Below are positions 48,563 through 58,168 of a DNA stretch of 64,000 nt, in pieces. The DNA comes from Tidjanibacter sp. (lineage in GTDB: Bacteria; Bacteroidota; Bacteroidia; Bacteroidales; Rikenellaceae). The notes below the pieces were generated by a model. That model was given only the letters and a program-made list of their open reading frames with translations, made no database searches and had not been told where the DNA came from. How positions within the stretch are numbered: position 1 is the stretch's first letter; every line of letters starts with the position of its first letter. The stretch spans positions 1 to 64,000 of the forward strand of contig JAGBFH010000018.1 in NCBI GenBank assembly GCA_017936605.1, given 5' to 3'. Position numbers and translations under genes: made by a program.

Positions 48563-51433
48563 GTGGAAAAACTCTTTTTGATAGACGCCTATGCGCAGAT
48601 ATTTCGTGCCTACTACGCCTTTGCGGGTAGGCCTATGCGCAATAGCGAGGGGCTCAACACCTCGCCCATATTCGGCTTTGTGAAGTTTGTGAGGGACATC
48701 ATCATCAACGAGCGTCCCCACTACCTCGGTGTGGCTTTTGACCCCCATGGGGGCAACTTCCGCCACGAACTCTACCCCGACTATAAGGCCAACCGCTCCG
48801 AGACCCCCGAGGATATTGTTGCGGCGGTGCCCTACATCAAGGAGTTCCTGGAGGCTATGCGCATCCCCATCCTGGAGGTTGCGGGCTACGAGGCCGACGA
48901 TGTCATCGGCACCCTCTCCCACAAGGCAGCCTCCGAGGGCTACGATGTCTATATGGTCACCCCCGACAAGGACTTCGGACAGCTCGTTGGGCCCAATGTG
49001 CGCATCTACAAACAGCGTAAGGGTGGCGAGGGTATAGAGATTGTGGGCCCCGCCGAAATCAAGGAGCACTACGGCTTCGACGACCCTCGCAAGGTCATAG
49101 ATATTTTGGCCCTGTGGGGCGATGCGGCCGACAACATCCCCGGCGTTAAGGGCATAGGCGAAAAGGGTGCCATAAAACTCGTCAATGAGGTGGGTACTGT
49201 GGAGGAGATTCTGGATAACCTCGATAGGCTCAAGGGCAAGCAGAGGGAGAATGTGGAGGCGGGTGCCGAGCAGCTGAGGCTCTCGAAGGTGCTGGCCACC
49301 ATCTCGCTCGACGCTCCCATAGATTTTGTCCCCTCCGGGTTGGCTATGTGCGAGCCCAATTGCGAGCGCTTGCGTGAACTCTATAAGAAGCTCAACTTCA
49401 ATATGTTCTTGCGCGAGATGGAGAGCGGCTCCTTCTCGCCCTTCAGCAACCAGATTTGCCCCGAGGCCGAGGGGTATAAAAACTCTCAATGCGGGGCCGA
49501 TACGACTCCCGTGGCAACCTCTTTGGACCTCTTTGGCAACCCCGTTGCGGAGCCAGCAAAGAGCACAAAAACGACCACTACGGCGGCGGCCGATATGGGT
49601 GATTTGTTTGCCCCCTCGGCTCCGCTCTACAATACCATCGCCACCGTTGCACACGAGTATATCTTGTGTGACACGCCCGAGAAGGTGGCCTCTGCGGTGG
49701 AGGAACTCTCGAGGGCCGAGCGCCTTGCGTTCGACACCGAGACGACAGGCTTCGACTACCACTCCGATAGGGTGGTGGGTGTGGGCCTTGCGGCCGTGGC
49801 TCATAGGGCTTTCTATGTTCCAACCTCGGTACTCGGTGCGCTCGAAATGCTAAGGCCCCTGCTCGAGAACGAGCAGATAGAAAAGGTGGGGCAGAACATA
49901 AAATTTGACCTTCAGATGTTGCGCCACGAGGGGATTGTGGTTGCGGGCAAGCTGTGGGATACGATGATTATGCACTACCTCTTGGAGCCCGACGGCCGCC
50001 ACGGTATGAACCACCTGGCGCAGACCCTGCTGGGCTACAACCCCATAGAGATAGAGACGCTCATAGGCCGTGGCGCCAAACAGCTCACAATGGACCGCGT
50101 GGCGGTGGAGTTGGTGGCTCCCTACTGTGCCGAGGATGCCGATGTAACGCTTCAGCTCTTCGAGGCGCTGCTGCCCCGACTGGAACAGGGGGGCGACCTG
50201 GAGCTCTACAATCGGATAGAGGAGCCCCTTATTCGCACCCTTGCCGATATGGAGTGGGAGGGTGTGAGGATAGATGCCGAGCAGCTCGGCCGTTACGGCG
50301 AGGAGCTCGGAGAGAGACTTCGGGAGTTGGAACACAAGGTCAGGGAGCTCTCGGGCGTAGCGGACCTCAATATCAACTCGGCACGCCAACTGGGCGTGGT
50401 ACTCTTCGAGGTGCTCAAGCTCGACTCTAAGCCCAAGCGCACCCAGACCAAGCAGTACCGCACCGACGAGGAGTACCTTACCTTCCTTGCCGACCGTCAC
50501 CCCATAGTTCCCACCATCCTGGAGTACCGCAAAATAAAGAAACTTCTGTCGACCTATGTGGAGGCTCTGCCGCTGTTGGTAAACCCCACAACGGGTCGCA
50601 TACATACGGCCTATAATCAGGCGGTTGCCGCTACGGGTAGGCTCTCGTCGGCCAACCCCAACCTCCAGAATATCCCCATTCGTGAGGAGCTCGGCAGGCC
50701 CATCCGCAAGGCTTTTGTGGCCTCCGACAGCGAGCACATACTCTTGGCGGCCGACTACTCGCAGGTGGAGCTCCGACTTATGGCCCACGCGAGTGCCGAT
50801 GAGGCTATGGTGGCGGCCTTCCGTAGCGGGGAGGATATCCACCGCGACACCGCCGCCCGACTGTTCCACACCACCCCCGAGGCGGTGACGAGCGACGAGC
50901 GACGCAAGGCCAAGACCGCCAACTTCGGCATCATCTACGGCATCTCGGCCTTTGGTCTGCGTCAGCGTATGGGGCAGGAGATGACGATGGCCGAGGCCAA
51001 GGAGATTATCGAGGGCTACTTTCGCTCCTACCCGGGCGTGAAGGCCTACATCGACCGAACCATTATGGAGGCCAAGGGCGAGGGGTATGTGAAGACCATC
51101 TTTGGTCGCAAACGCTTCTTGCCCGACATCAACTCGGCCAACGCCAATGTGCGCTCTCTGGCCGAGCGAAACGCCATAAATGCCCCCCTGCAGGGCTCGG
51201 CGGCAGACATTATCAAGATTGCTATGGTGGAGGTGGCCCGTAGAATTAAGGAGGAGGGCCTACGCTCGAAGATGATTCTTCAGGTACACGATGAGCTCAT
51301 TGTTGACGCGCTCCGCTCGGAAAAGGAGGCTGTGAGTCGCATACTCAGGGAGTCTATGGAGGGTGCCGCAAGGCTGTTGGTGCCCCTGACGGTCGACATA
51401 GGCGAGGGCGAAAACTGGCTTGAGGCGCATTAA
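48563..51433 (+). CDS. polA: DNA polymerase I (GTG start)
   Basis: The 956-residue enzyme fills gaps and removes RNA primers. The 5' nuclease domain spans about 1-290 (LFLIDAYAQIFRAYYAF; GYEADDVIGTLSHKA; PDKDFGQLV). The 3'-5' exonuclease is intact, with D391 and E393 in LAFDTETTGFD. The polymerase domain (about 550-956) shows TGRLSSANPNLQNIP, DYSQVELRLMAH, RRKAKTANFGIIYGIS and LQVHDELIVDA. The start codon is GTG, 20 bp after sppA; no ATG fits better. It is cotranscribed with sppA and perhaps dtd. Confidence 0.97.
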   Translation: MEKLFLIDAYAQIFRAYYAFAGRPMRNSEGLNTSPIFGFVKFVRDIIINERPHYLGVAFDPHGGNFRHELYPDYKANRSETPEDIVAAVPYIKEFLEAMRIPILEVAGYEADDVIGTLSHKAASEGYDVYMVTPDKDFGQLVGPNVRIYKQRKGGEGIEIVGPAEIKEHYGFDDPRKVIDILALWGDAADNIPGVKGIGEKGAIKLVNEVGTVEEILDNLDRLKGKQRENVEAGAEQLRLSKVLATISLDAPIDFVPSGLAMCEPNCERLRELYKKLNFNMFLREMESGSFSPFSNQICPEAEGYKNSQCGADTTPVATSLDLFGNPVAEPAKSTKTTTTAAADMGDLFAPSAPLYNTIATVAHEYILCDTPEKVASAVEELSRAERLAFDTETTGFDYHSDRVVGVGLAAVAHRAFYVPTSVLGALEMLRPLLENEQIEKVGQNIKFDLQMLRHEGIVVAGKLWDTMIMHYLLEPDGRHGMNHLAQTLLGYNPIEIETLIGRGAKQLTMDRVAVELVAPYCAEDADVTLQLFEALLPRLEQGGDLELYNRIEEPLIRTLADMEWEGVRIDAEQLGRYGEELGERLRELEHKVRELSGVADLNINSARQLGVVLFEVLKLDSKPKRTQTKQYRTDEEYLTFLADRHPIVPTILEYRKIKKLLSTYVEALPLLVNPTTGRIHTAYNQAVAATGRLSSANPNLQNIPIREELGRPIRKAFVASDSEHILLAADYSQVELRLMAHASADEAMVAAFRSGEDIHRDTAARLFHTTPEAVTSDERRKAKTANFGIIYGISAFGLRQRMGQEMTMAEAKEIIEGYFRSYPGVKAYIDRTIMEAKGEGYVKTIFGRKRFLPDINSANANVRSLAERNAINAPLQGSAADIIKIAMVEVARRIKEEGLRSKMILQVHDELIVDALRSEKEAVSRILRESMEGAARLLVPLTVDIGEGENWLEAH

Positions 51434-51465
51434 ATTGAGGCGTATTAAAAATATAGAGATACCTT

Positions 51466-51912
51466 ATGCGAGCATTGGTACAGAGGGTTGCGCACGCAAG
51501 CGTGACGATTGATGGCGAGAGAGTCGCCGCAATAGAGAAGGGTCTGCTGGTCTTCGTGGGCGTTGCCACCGAGGACACCGAGGCCGATGTGGACTACCTT
51601 GTGAAGAAGGTGTCGCAACTGCGCATCTTCGATGACGCAAACGGGGTCATGAACCTCGATGTGCGCCAGGTGGAGGGCGAGGTGTTGGTGGTGAGCCAGT
51701 TCACACTTCAGGCCGCCACACGCAAGGGCAACCGCCCGAGCTATATCCACGCGGCAGGCGAGGCGGTGGCTGTGCCCCTCTATGAGTCCTTCAAACGCAA
51801 GCTCGCCGAGGTTATGGGCCGAGAGATTCCCTGCGGCCGCTTTGGTGCCGATATGAAGGTGGAGCTGCTCAACGACGGCCCCGTGACCATCTGGCTTGAC
51901 AGCGTGCAATAA
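51466..51912 (+). CDS. dtd: D-aminoacyl-tRNA deacylase
   Basis: The 148-residue enzyme hydrolyses D-aminoacyl-tRNA and glycyl-tRNA-Ala, guarding translation. MRALVQRVAHASVTIDGERV opens the protein, the catalytic SQFTLQAATRKGNRPS lies near 78, and the C-terminal GPVTIWLDS holds the Gly-Pro switch region. Length is normal. It is followed by a short repeat and a bidirectional terminator. Confidence 0.95.
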   Translation: MRALVQRVAHASVTIDGERVAAIEKGLLVFVGVATEDTEADVDYLVKKVSQLRIFDDANGVMNLDVRQVEGEVLVVSQFTLQAATRKGNRPSYIHAAGEAVAVPLYESFKRKLAEVMGREIPCGRFGADMKVELLNDGPVTIWLDSVQ

Positions 51913-51925
51913 AATTGACAATTAG

Positions 51926-52000
51926 GGGGCAAAGTAGCCCCTGAAACCCCTGAAACACTTGGAACCCCTGTAACCCCTGGAGCCCCTCTTCATTGGTATT
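51926..52000. repeat. AACCCCTG word array
   Basis: GGGGGCAAAGTAGCCCCTG, then imperfect GAAACCCCTG repeats. A relative lies at 53629-53680 (GGGGCAAAGTAACC, GGCCCCTGAAACC). Confidence 0.6.
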
Positions 52001-52038
52001 AAAAAAGATACCCTCAATCAACCGAGGGTATCTTTTTT
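52001..52038. terminator. Bidirectional terminator
   Basis: AAAAAAGATACCCTC / GAGGGTATCTTTTTT around AATCAACC, between dtd and the converging 52095 gene. Confidence 0.9.
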
Positions 52039-52094
52039 ATTAAACTATAGGATGGCAGGGCGGTTCTCCCTGCTACTATCTTTTTGTGGGTGTT

Positions 52095-53066
52095 TTAGAA
52101 ATACAAAACATAATTGCGGAGATAATTCCAGATGGCGATTGCCCACAAGAAGAAAGTCAGAAAAACAAATACAACGATTGAGATAATCAGCGCCATACCC
52201 GTCTCGGAGTTATCAACATCCGTTGTGGTTGTGCCGTCGCTCCATTTGGTTACGGTCTTGTAGGTCTTTGCACCAGCAATCATTCCCAGCATACCGGCAA
52301 TGATGCCCGAGCTTGCTTTGCCGCGACCTTTCTCCTCTCGCTTGAGAGCCAGCCAGTTGGGCGCCTGACAAGCCAAAAGGTAGACACCGATATTAAGGCC
52401 AAAGGAGCAAATCATAGCAAATAGGCCACCTCCGCCGGCAATAACACACATCAACACACTCACGATAATCACTGTCCACAACAGAGGCTTAGAGAGGTCC
52501 GAGGTGCGTTTGTTCATATAATTCATCTCATCGATGAGCTCGTTGAGGGCCTCCACGGTGGCGGCAGTGGTGGGCTTGAGGGCGATGACCTCCTTGATGG
52601 TGTTTGTTGTGTGTTTGTAGACCTTCTTCGTAGGAATCCAGTCAATGTCGTACTCATTGTCGTATTTCCAACCCTCTTTGGCACCACTCAGCAGAGCGCT
52701 CGCTTTGTCTATTTCCTCGTTGGAGGCGTCGGCTGGCAATCCCTGCTCGGTACGGAGTCTTTGGAAGTCCTCTATCGTGTAGGTGGGCATTGGCTTGCGG
52801 AAGAATCGCTCATAGATCATATGGCCAATCCAAGCTATGATGGCGGCTATAACAAGAAGAATGGCCAACAGCGTCAAAATCTCCGACATAACATCGCCAA
52901 AACTCCGCTTTGTTGTCTCTTCAACCACAACCGAGTTGTCGGCATCCGCTGCCACAACCTCTTCGGTTTGAGCCTCTTGTGCTGTTGCCAGCGCCTGTTG
53001 CGGCATACACAAGCCCAATGTTGCTACGCATAGTGTCGCAACAATCAATTTGTAAAATTTCTTCAT
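52095..53066 (-). CDS. Membrane protein of unknown function with signal sequence
   Basis: From the ATG at 53066 the protein has 323 residues. MKKFYKLIVATLCVATLGLC leads to a cleavage-like ALATA. An acidic stretch (30-50) follows, then a membrane helix (about 61-84), a soluble part (90-195) and further hydrophobic helices (about 200-250 and 292-318). Between the last two is a KTYKTVTKWSDGTTTTDVDN loop. I recognise no family. The frame is open to 53234 but the extra residues lack a signal peptide; a consensus promoter at 53351-53382 gives a leader of about 280 nt, which is unusually long. Confidence 0.7.
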   Translation of the reverse strand: MKKFYKLIVATLCVATLGLCMPQQALATAQEAQTEEVVAADADNSVVVEETTKRSFGDVMSEILTLLAILLVIAAIIAWIGHMIYERFFRKPMPTYTIEDFQRLRTEQGLPADASNEEIDKASALLSGAKEGWKYDNEYDIDWIPTKKVYKHTTNTIKEVIALKPTTAATVEALNELIDEMNYMNKRTSDLSKPLLWTVIIVSVLMCVIAGGGGLFAMICSFGLNIGVYLLACQAPNWLALKREEKGRGKASSGIIAGMLGMIAGAKTYKTVTKWSDGTTTTDVDNSETGMALIISIVVFVFLTFFLWAIAIWNYLRNYVLYF

Positions 53067-53350
53067 TTGAATTGAATGGTTTAGTTGCCTCCAGACTCCA
53101 CGAGGCGCATTATTAAAAACAAGAAAGTGTGGAGTCGTTAGTTTATCTGACGATAGGTTTTGGCGGACCCGAGAACAAATAAACAATACCCCACACAAGG
53201 CAATCGGTATGTGCCAAGAATATACACATACCATACCAAGTGAGAATGTTTGAATTGTCCTTGTTCTCTGAAAAAATCGCCAAATTTAATCGTCAAGGAA
53301 AAGCTAAACACTTTCTCTAATCAATATGTAGGCTCATATTGAGCACAACA

Positions 53351-53382
53351 CAAAGGTAAGAATAATTTGTAAAGCAACCAAA
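53351..53382 (-). promoter_or_regulatory. Consensus promoter, minus strand
   Basis: TTTG (53382-53379), 20-nt spacer, TACCTTTG (53358-53351): exact match to the Bacteroidota consensus. It drives the 52095 gene with a ~280-nt leader. A second -7-like TAAATTTG lies at 53288-53281. Apart from the promoters I see nothing else in 53067-53550. Confidence 0.65.
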
Positions 53383-53555
53383 CTTTCCGGGGTATTGTTA
53401 GGCGCAAATTTCTATATTTTATATTGATAATGCAATATTGACCGCCCAAAATCCCATATTTTAACCGCGGGCTATGACCTTCACACACAGTTGTCATAGC
53501 AGTTTTTTTGGGGAGCCATAGTAATTTACCATTTTTAACTTTCAACTTTAATCGG

Positions 53556-53563
53556 TATCTTTG
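53556..53563 (+). promoter_or_regulatory. -7 element for the 53704 lipoprotein gene
   Basis: TATCTTTG; the -33 position reads TTTT. It gives a leader of about 135 nt that includes the repeat at 53629-53680. Confidence 0.5.
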
Positions 53564-53703
53564 CCCCTATTGAAAATCCAAAGTTGGGATTGTGCCAATA
53601 GGGCGAGCAACAAGAGCTGAGAATTGGTGGGGCAAAGTAACCATTGGAAGCCCTGGGGCCCCTGAAACCATTGAAGTAGAAGAACAAATTATAATAAACG
53701 ACT

Positions 53704-55410
53704 ATGAAGAAGATTTTATGGAAATTGTTGGTGGCAGTGCTGCTGCCGCTTGCTTTTGTGGGCTGCGAGGAGCCCGCAGAGGAGAATTTACCCACCATTC
53801 AGGTTGGCACAGAAGTGGATGCCCCCGTTGAGGGTGGTCCCCACGCCCTTGTCTACTCCCTTGAGAATCCCACCGAGGGCGAGAGTCTCGCGGTTGAGGC
53901 AATCTCGGCCGAGTGGCTCCACGACTTTGTGGTTTCGGAGGAGGCGGTAGGCTTCGTGATAGACGACAACCTGGCCCTTGGTGCCACCTCGCGCGAGGCC
54001 ACCTTCGAGCTTCACTATGGTGGTCGCTCGTTAGCCCTGATTACCGTTCGTCAGGGCACCCTTGATGGCACCTTTGCCGTTGAGGTACACAAGGTTACTC
54101 CCGAAACCGTGGAGTTCACCATAACCCCCTCCAACCCCTCAATCACCTATTTGGTGAATGTGGCCCCCAAGTCCTACATCGAGGAGCACGGCGGTCTGGA
54201 GAAATATGCTCTCATTGAGGCCGATGTCTACCGCAAGAGTTTCTATGGCGACATCTTGGACGACTACCTTCTGAGTGGCACGGTGACCAAGACCATCACC
54301 ATTCAGGGCGCCCCCGAGGAGCCTATGTGGTTGTGGGTGGCAGGCGTGGTGAGGGCCGCCGACCAGGAGCGCACACCCGTAGTGGCTGCCGAGCCCGCCT
54401 ATGAGGAGTTCCAGTTCTACCCCTATCCCATTCTCTCGCTCCAGAGCTACTCCCACCACTTGGAGAGCACCGAGGCGGGCACCCTCAGCGTGCGTTACAG
54501 CATCGAGAATCCCTTTGAGGGTGGCGAGCTGAAGGTGGAGATTGCCGACGACGGCCAGAGCTGGGTGAGAAATGTGGTCATCAACGAGAGCGACCGCACC
54601 ATCTCCTTTGACTACGACGAAAACCTCTATGCCATTGAGCGTAAGGCCACTATCTATATCCACTATGACTACTCGGAGGTGTGTGAGTTTGTGCTCACGC
54701 AGGTTGCCAACCTCGGCACCAAGGATATCAACTTCGAGATTGTTGTGAAGGAGGTTCACTACGACCGCGTGGTGGTGGATTGTGTGCCCGACGATTTGGA
54801 GGTTGAGTATGTGCTCGGAGCCATTGCCAAGCGCGACTTCGAGAGCGCCAGCCACAATAGCGACCCCACGAAGATTCCCGAGTTGGACCTTGTGGCCACC
54901 TATCCCACCTATGAGATTCTCTCGGGCTCTCAGAGTGGGGTGACTCTCCAGAATACCGCCATCAGCTATGATACCAACTGGTATATATACGCCTACGCGA
55001 TAAACGACACCCACGATGCGGCCATCTCGGAGGTCAAGATGGTGCTGACGGAGCTCGTGGAGGATAGGCCCTACTTCGTCTGGGACGACGAGAGGATTGT
55101 GGTAACGGAGTACTCCAACACCCTCTCGGTGGACAACACCCAGCAGACCGTCACTGTGAAATACTCGGTTGCAAACAACCACCCCACAGGCGTGGTTGTT
55201 ATCGAGGAGCCCTACGATGACACCCTCATAAAGGACGAGTCGGGCAAGCGCGTTTCACACAATCCCGAGGCGCAAACCATCACCTTCACCGTGAGCGCCA
55301 ACACCACCAAGCGCGCTCGTAGCACCTTCATCTACCTGAAATATTTTTCCTCCGAGGGTGACGATTATTCCGATGCTAACACAAGCCTCAAAATCAGCCA
55401 GAGCAGATAA
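53704..55410 (+). CDS. Surface lipoprotein with BACON-like repeats
   Basis: The 568-residue lipoprotein has a lipobox (LLPLAFVGC, Cys21) followed by acidic residues EEPAEEN, the pattern of surface-exported lipoproteins in Bacteroidota. Three related beta-sandwich segments can be seen, each containing a YSIENP-like turn: VYSLENPTEGESLAVEAISA near 50, VRYSIENPFEGGELKVEIAD near 262 and VKYSVANNHPTGVVVIEEPY near 488. They resemble BACON domains, which bind glycans or mucin. Other domains lie between them. The ligand is unknown. The next gene, 33 bp downstream, encodes a second lipoprotein. Confidence 0.75.
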   Translation: MKKILWKLLVAVLLPLAFVGCEEPAEENLPTIQVGTEVDAPVEGGPHALVYSLENPTEGESLAVEAISAEWLHDFVVSEEAVGFVIDDNLALGATSREATFELHYGGRSLALITVRQGTLDGTFAVEVHKVTPETVEFTITPSNPSITYLVNVAPKSYIEEHGGLEKYALIEADVYRKSFYGDILDDYLLSGTVTKTITIQGAPEEPMWLWVAGVVRAADQERTPVVAAEPAYEEFQFYPYPILSLQSYSHHLESTEAGTLSVRYSIENPFEGGELKVEIADDGQSWVRNVVINESDRTISFDYDENLYAIERKATIYIHYDYSEVCEFVLTQVANLGTKDINFEIVVKEVHYDRVVVDCVPDDLEVEYVLGAIAKRDFESASHNSDPTKIPELDLVATYPTYEILSGSQSGVTLQNTAISYDTNWYIYAYAINDTHDAAISEVKMVLTELVEDRPYFVWDDERIVVTEYSNTLSVDNTQQTVTVKYSVANNHPTGVVVIEEPYDDTLIKDESGKRVSHNPEAQTITFTVSANTTKRARSTFIYLKYFSSEGDDYSDANTSLKISQSR

Positions 55411-55443
55411 TTTTAGACAACACAAAATATAGAGAATATAACA

Positions 55444-56514
55444 ATGAAGCTTAATAAGATTTTGGCCCTCTTGCTGGCCGCCACAACACTCTTTGCTTGC
55501 AACAACGACAACCCCACAACCGACCCCGAGGAGCCCGAGGAGGAGAAACTTGTGCTCGAGGATGGCACCATCGTGCTGAATCGCTGTGCCGGAGGTATCT
55601 ACTTTGGCGACTTCTGGGATGAGGGCATAGGCGACTACTACTTCCTCTTGACCAACGACGAGAAGATTGGCCAGACCGAGGCGGGCTTCGATGTGCCTAT
55701 GACCCCAGGTCGCTGGCTGCTGATGGTTGATGTGTGGGGCGCACTCTCCGAGGACCACACCAACCCCATTGTTCCCGAGGGCACCTACCTCTGGAACGAG
55801 GAGTGTGGTGAGAATGTGCTGACGGCGGGCTACACGCTGGCCACCGAGAATGTCGAGCAGGTGGGCGAGCAGTTCCGCATCGTGGACCACTACTTCTCGG
55901 ACGGCACCGTCACCGTGGAGCATACCTCCAAGGGTTATAAGATTGCGGCAACCTTCACTACTACCGAGGGCAAGGAGATGAAGTTCATCTTTGAGGGCGA
56001 GATGACCCTCGAGGATAAGAGCGACGACGAGGAGTATAATCCCGAGTTGGATGGCGATGTTACCGTCAATCCCGTCATTGGCCGCACCTACCTCTATGAG
56101 TCGTTGGAGAACTGCGACAGCCACGTGCTTATGCTTTTCAGCTCCACAAACCTCACCTATGACAATATCCACGTGAATGAGCCCGGTATGAAACTCCACC
56201 TTGGACTCTACAACCATCCCGGCGCCGGTCTGGCGGGCAGCTATGTTGTTGGAACTCTCAACGAGGCCGACATCCTCATCAAGGAGCCCGGGGTGTTCTA
56301 TCCCGGAAGGATGTATGGCTCGAGCACCGCACTCGGTAGTTTCCTGGAGGTCGTGAAGGATGACTTGTCGGTGGAGTATGCCGTGCTGGTGGATGGTGAG
56401 TTGACCATTACCGAAAATGCGGATGGCACCTATACGGTCGTTGGAGAGTTCCTCTCGGGCAACGACGGCACCATCTCGTGCAACTGGACCGGTGAGATTG
56501 TTCAGCACTTGTAG
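55444..56514 (+). CDS. Lipoprotein of unknown function with two similar halves
   Basis: The 356-residue lipoprotein has the lipobox ATTLFAC (Cys19) followed by a long acidic linker (NNDNPTTDPEEPEEE), suggesting surface display. The two halves look related (starting near INRCAGGIYFGDFW-type and RTYLYESLENCDSHVLMLFS), each ending in a beta-rich stretch with a YKIAATFTT- or YTVVGEFLS-type strand. No named family is recognised. It is cotranscribed with the BACON-like lipoprotein, and the pair may form one surface complex. Confidence 0.7.
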   Translation: MKLNKILALLLAATTLFACNNDNPTTDPEEPEEEKLVLEDGTIVLNRCAGGIYFGDFWDEGIGDYYFLLTNDEKIGQTEAGFDVPMTPGRWLLMVDVWGALSEDHTNPIVPEGTYLWNEECGENVLTAGYTLATENVEQVGEQFRIVDHYFSDGTVTVEHTSKGYKIAATFTTTEGKEMKFIFEGEMTLEDKSDDEEYNPELDGDVTVNPVIGRTYLYESLENCDSHVLMLFSSTNLTYDNIHVNEPGMKLHLGLYNHPGAGLAGSYVVGTLNEADILIKEPGVFYPGRMYGSSTALGSFLEVVKDDLSVEYAVLVDGELTITENADGTYTVVGEFLSGNDGTISCNWTGEIVQHL

Positions 56515-56544
56515 TTGACTTTTCGAACATAAGACCTATATTTG
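56515..56544 (+). promoter_or_regulatory. Promoter of the adenosine kinase gene
   Basis: TTG (56515-56517), 19-nt spacer, TATATTTG (56537-56544). It begins right after the stop codon of the upstream lipoprotein gene. Confidence 0.65.
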
Positions 56545-56577
56545 CACACCATAAGAACCCAAATAGAATAAGAAGCT

Positions 56578-57588
56578 ATGCAGATTAAACGCGTGATAGG
56601 CATCGGTAATGCCCTGACAGACTTTTTGGTAAACCTTCGTAACGACGAGGTGCTCTCGAGGCTCAACCTTGGCAAGGGTAGTATGAACCTTGTGGACGCC
56701 GAGTTCCAACGACAGATTCAGGGCGAGACCGCCGACCTGCCCCACACCCTCTCGTTAGGCGGTAGTGCGGGCAACACGATTCGCTGTATGGCACGCTTGG
56801 GTGCCAAGGTGGGCTACATTGGCAAGGTGGGCAAGGACTCCACCGGCCACTTCTATGAGCAGGCGTTGGAAAATCTGGGCATCGACCCCTATATAACCCA
56901 CGGCAAGAACCGCTCGGGTAGGTGTCTGTCGCTCGTCTCGCCCGATGGTGAGCGTACGATGGTGACCTACCTGGGCGCGGCCCTGGAGCTCTGTGAGGCC
57001 GATATTACGGCCGACATTTTCAACGGCTACGATTGCCTCTATATCGAGGGCTTTATGGTTCAGAGCCACGCCGTTATCCGCCACGCCATCAAGACCGCCA
57101 AACAGTGTGGCCTGAAGGTGGCCATCGACCTTGCGAGCTACAATGTGGTGCTCGAAAATAGGGCCTTCCTTCTGGACTTGGTGGATAAGTATGTGGACAT
57201 CATCTTTGCCAACGAGCAGGAGGCCGCGGCCTTCAGTGGCGAGCAGGACCCAGAGAAGGCTCTGGAGTTCATCGCCGCAAGGTGCCAGCTGGCCGTTGTG
57301 AAGATTGGCACCCGTGGCGCACTCATCAAGGAGCAGGGCTCCGAGAGGCTCCACGTGGGCATTATGGCCGCCGCCAAGAGGGTTGATACGACGGGTGCGG
57401 GCGACTTCTATGCTGCGGGCTTTTTGGCAGGTGTGTGTCAGGGCCTCGACTTGAGGCAGTGTGGCACCATTGGCGCCATCACCGCAGGCAAGGTTATCGA
57501 GGTTGTGGGTACCACCTTTGGCGAGGAGGCCTGGAGCGAAATCTTCACCCTTGTCGAGGATGTCAAATCCCAGAAGTGCCTCTTTTAA
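56578..57588 (+). CDS. PfkB family kinase, probable adenosine kinase
   Basis: The 336-residue protein is a ribokinase-fold sugar/nucleoside kinase: GIGNALTDFLVNL at the start, GGSAGNTIRCMARLGAKVGY near 61-80, and the catalytic DTTGAGDFYAAGFLAGVCQG near 266-285, which contains the anion-hole GAGD and the base Asp. Similar genes in Bacteroidota are annotated as adenosine kinase, consistent with the purine salvage implied by the two PNP genes. Substrate is inferred. It has its own promoter and is followed by folB after 45 bp. Confidence 0.85.
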   Translation: MQIKRVIGIGNALTDFLVNLRNDEVLSRLNLGKGSMNLVDAEFQRQIQGETADLPHTLSLGGSAGNTIRCMARLGAKVGYIGKVGKDSTGHFYEQALENLGIDPYITHGKNRSGRCLSLVSPDGERTMVTYLGAALELCEADITADIFNGYDCLYIEGFMVQSHAVIRHAIKTAKQCGLKVAIDLASYNVVLENRAFLLDLVDKYVDIIFANEQEAAAFSGEQDPEKALEFIAARCQLAVVKIGTRGALIKEQGSERLHVGIMAAAKRVDTTGAGDFYAAGFLAGVCQGLDLRQCGTIGAITAGKVIEVVGTTFGEEAWSEIFTLVEDVKSQKCLF

Positions 57589-57633
57589 CCGCTCGATTCG
57601 GTAGTAATACACCCTTAAAAAAAAGTCTGAAAA

Positions 57634-57987
57634 ATGCGCGCAATTATCGAACTCGAGAATATGGAATTTAGGGCTCCCCACGGCTGCTATGACCTCGAAA
57701 AGGTGGTTGGTAACCGCTATCAGGTGACCCTCAGGATGGATGTTGAAATTGGTGACGCTCCCGAGAGCGACCAGCTGTTGAAAAGTGTCAACTACCTCTC
57801 GGTCTACGAGCAGGTAGCCGAGGAGATGCAGAAGCCCTCCGACATCCTCGAAAATGTTGCCTGGCGTATTCTGGAGCGCATCCATAATGCTTTTCCTCAA
57901 ATAGTTAGCTCACAGATTAAAGTTTCTAAACTCGCACCACCACTGGGGGGTAAGGTCGAGAAGGTGAGTGTAACCCTTTCCAAATAA
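57634..57987 (+). CDS. folB: Dihydroneopterin aldolase
   Basis: The 117-residue enzyme acts in folate synthesis, splitting dihydroneopterin. Motifs: LENMEFRAPHGCYDLEKVVG at 7-26, SVNYLSVYEQV near 51, SDILENVAWRILERI near 69-83, and the C-terminal VSKLAPPLGGKVEKVSV. Length is typical. The following 181-bp gap before nrdJ holds repeated TTCATAA(C/A) words and a terminator-like hairpin. Confidence 0.92.
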   Translation: MRAIIELENMEFRAPHGCYDLEKVVGNRYQVTLRMDVEIGDAPESDQLLKSVNYLSVYEQVAEEMQKPSDILENVAWRILERIHNAFPQIVSSQIKVSKLAPPLGGKVEKVSVTLSK

Positions 57988-58102
57988 GGTACTTATAAAA
58001 GTGTTCATAACTTGTTCATAAAGTGTGAATACTTTGTTGGCAAAACTCCAAAAAAATGGTGCAACTTTGTGCCAAAGTCGGCGCTATATCTGCCGATTGT
58101 AT

Positions 58103-58128
58103 AACTGCCTGACCAGCAGTTGTTTTTT
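58103..58128 (+). terminator. Terminator-like hairpin before nrdJ
   Basis: AACTGC / GCAGTT around CTGACCA, followed by GTTTTTTG, 41 nt before the nrdJ ATG. It may end the folB transcript or act as an attenuator in an nrdJ leader; no consensus promoter is visible downstream of it. Confidence 0.6.
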
Positions 58129-58168
58129 GTCTGAACAAAATACGAAAACATAAAAATAAACGGTAACT

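Noticed and set aside
57988..58168. Cobalamin riboswitch before the B12-dependent reductase
   Set aside because: No B12-box core or the expected multi-stem length is recognisable in this short gap.
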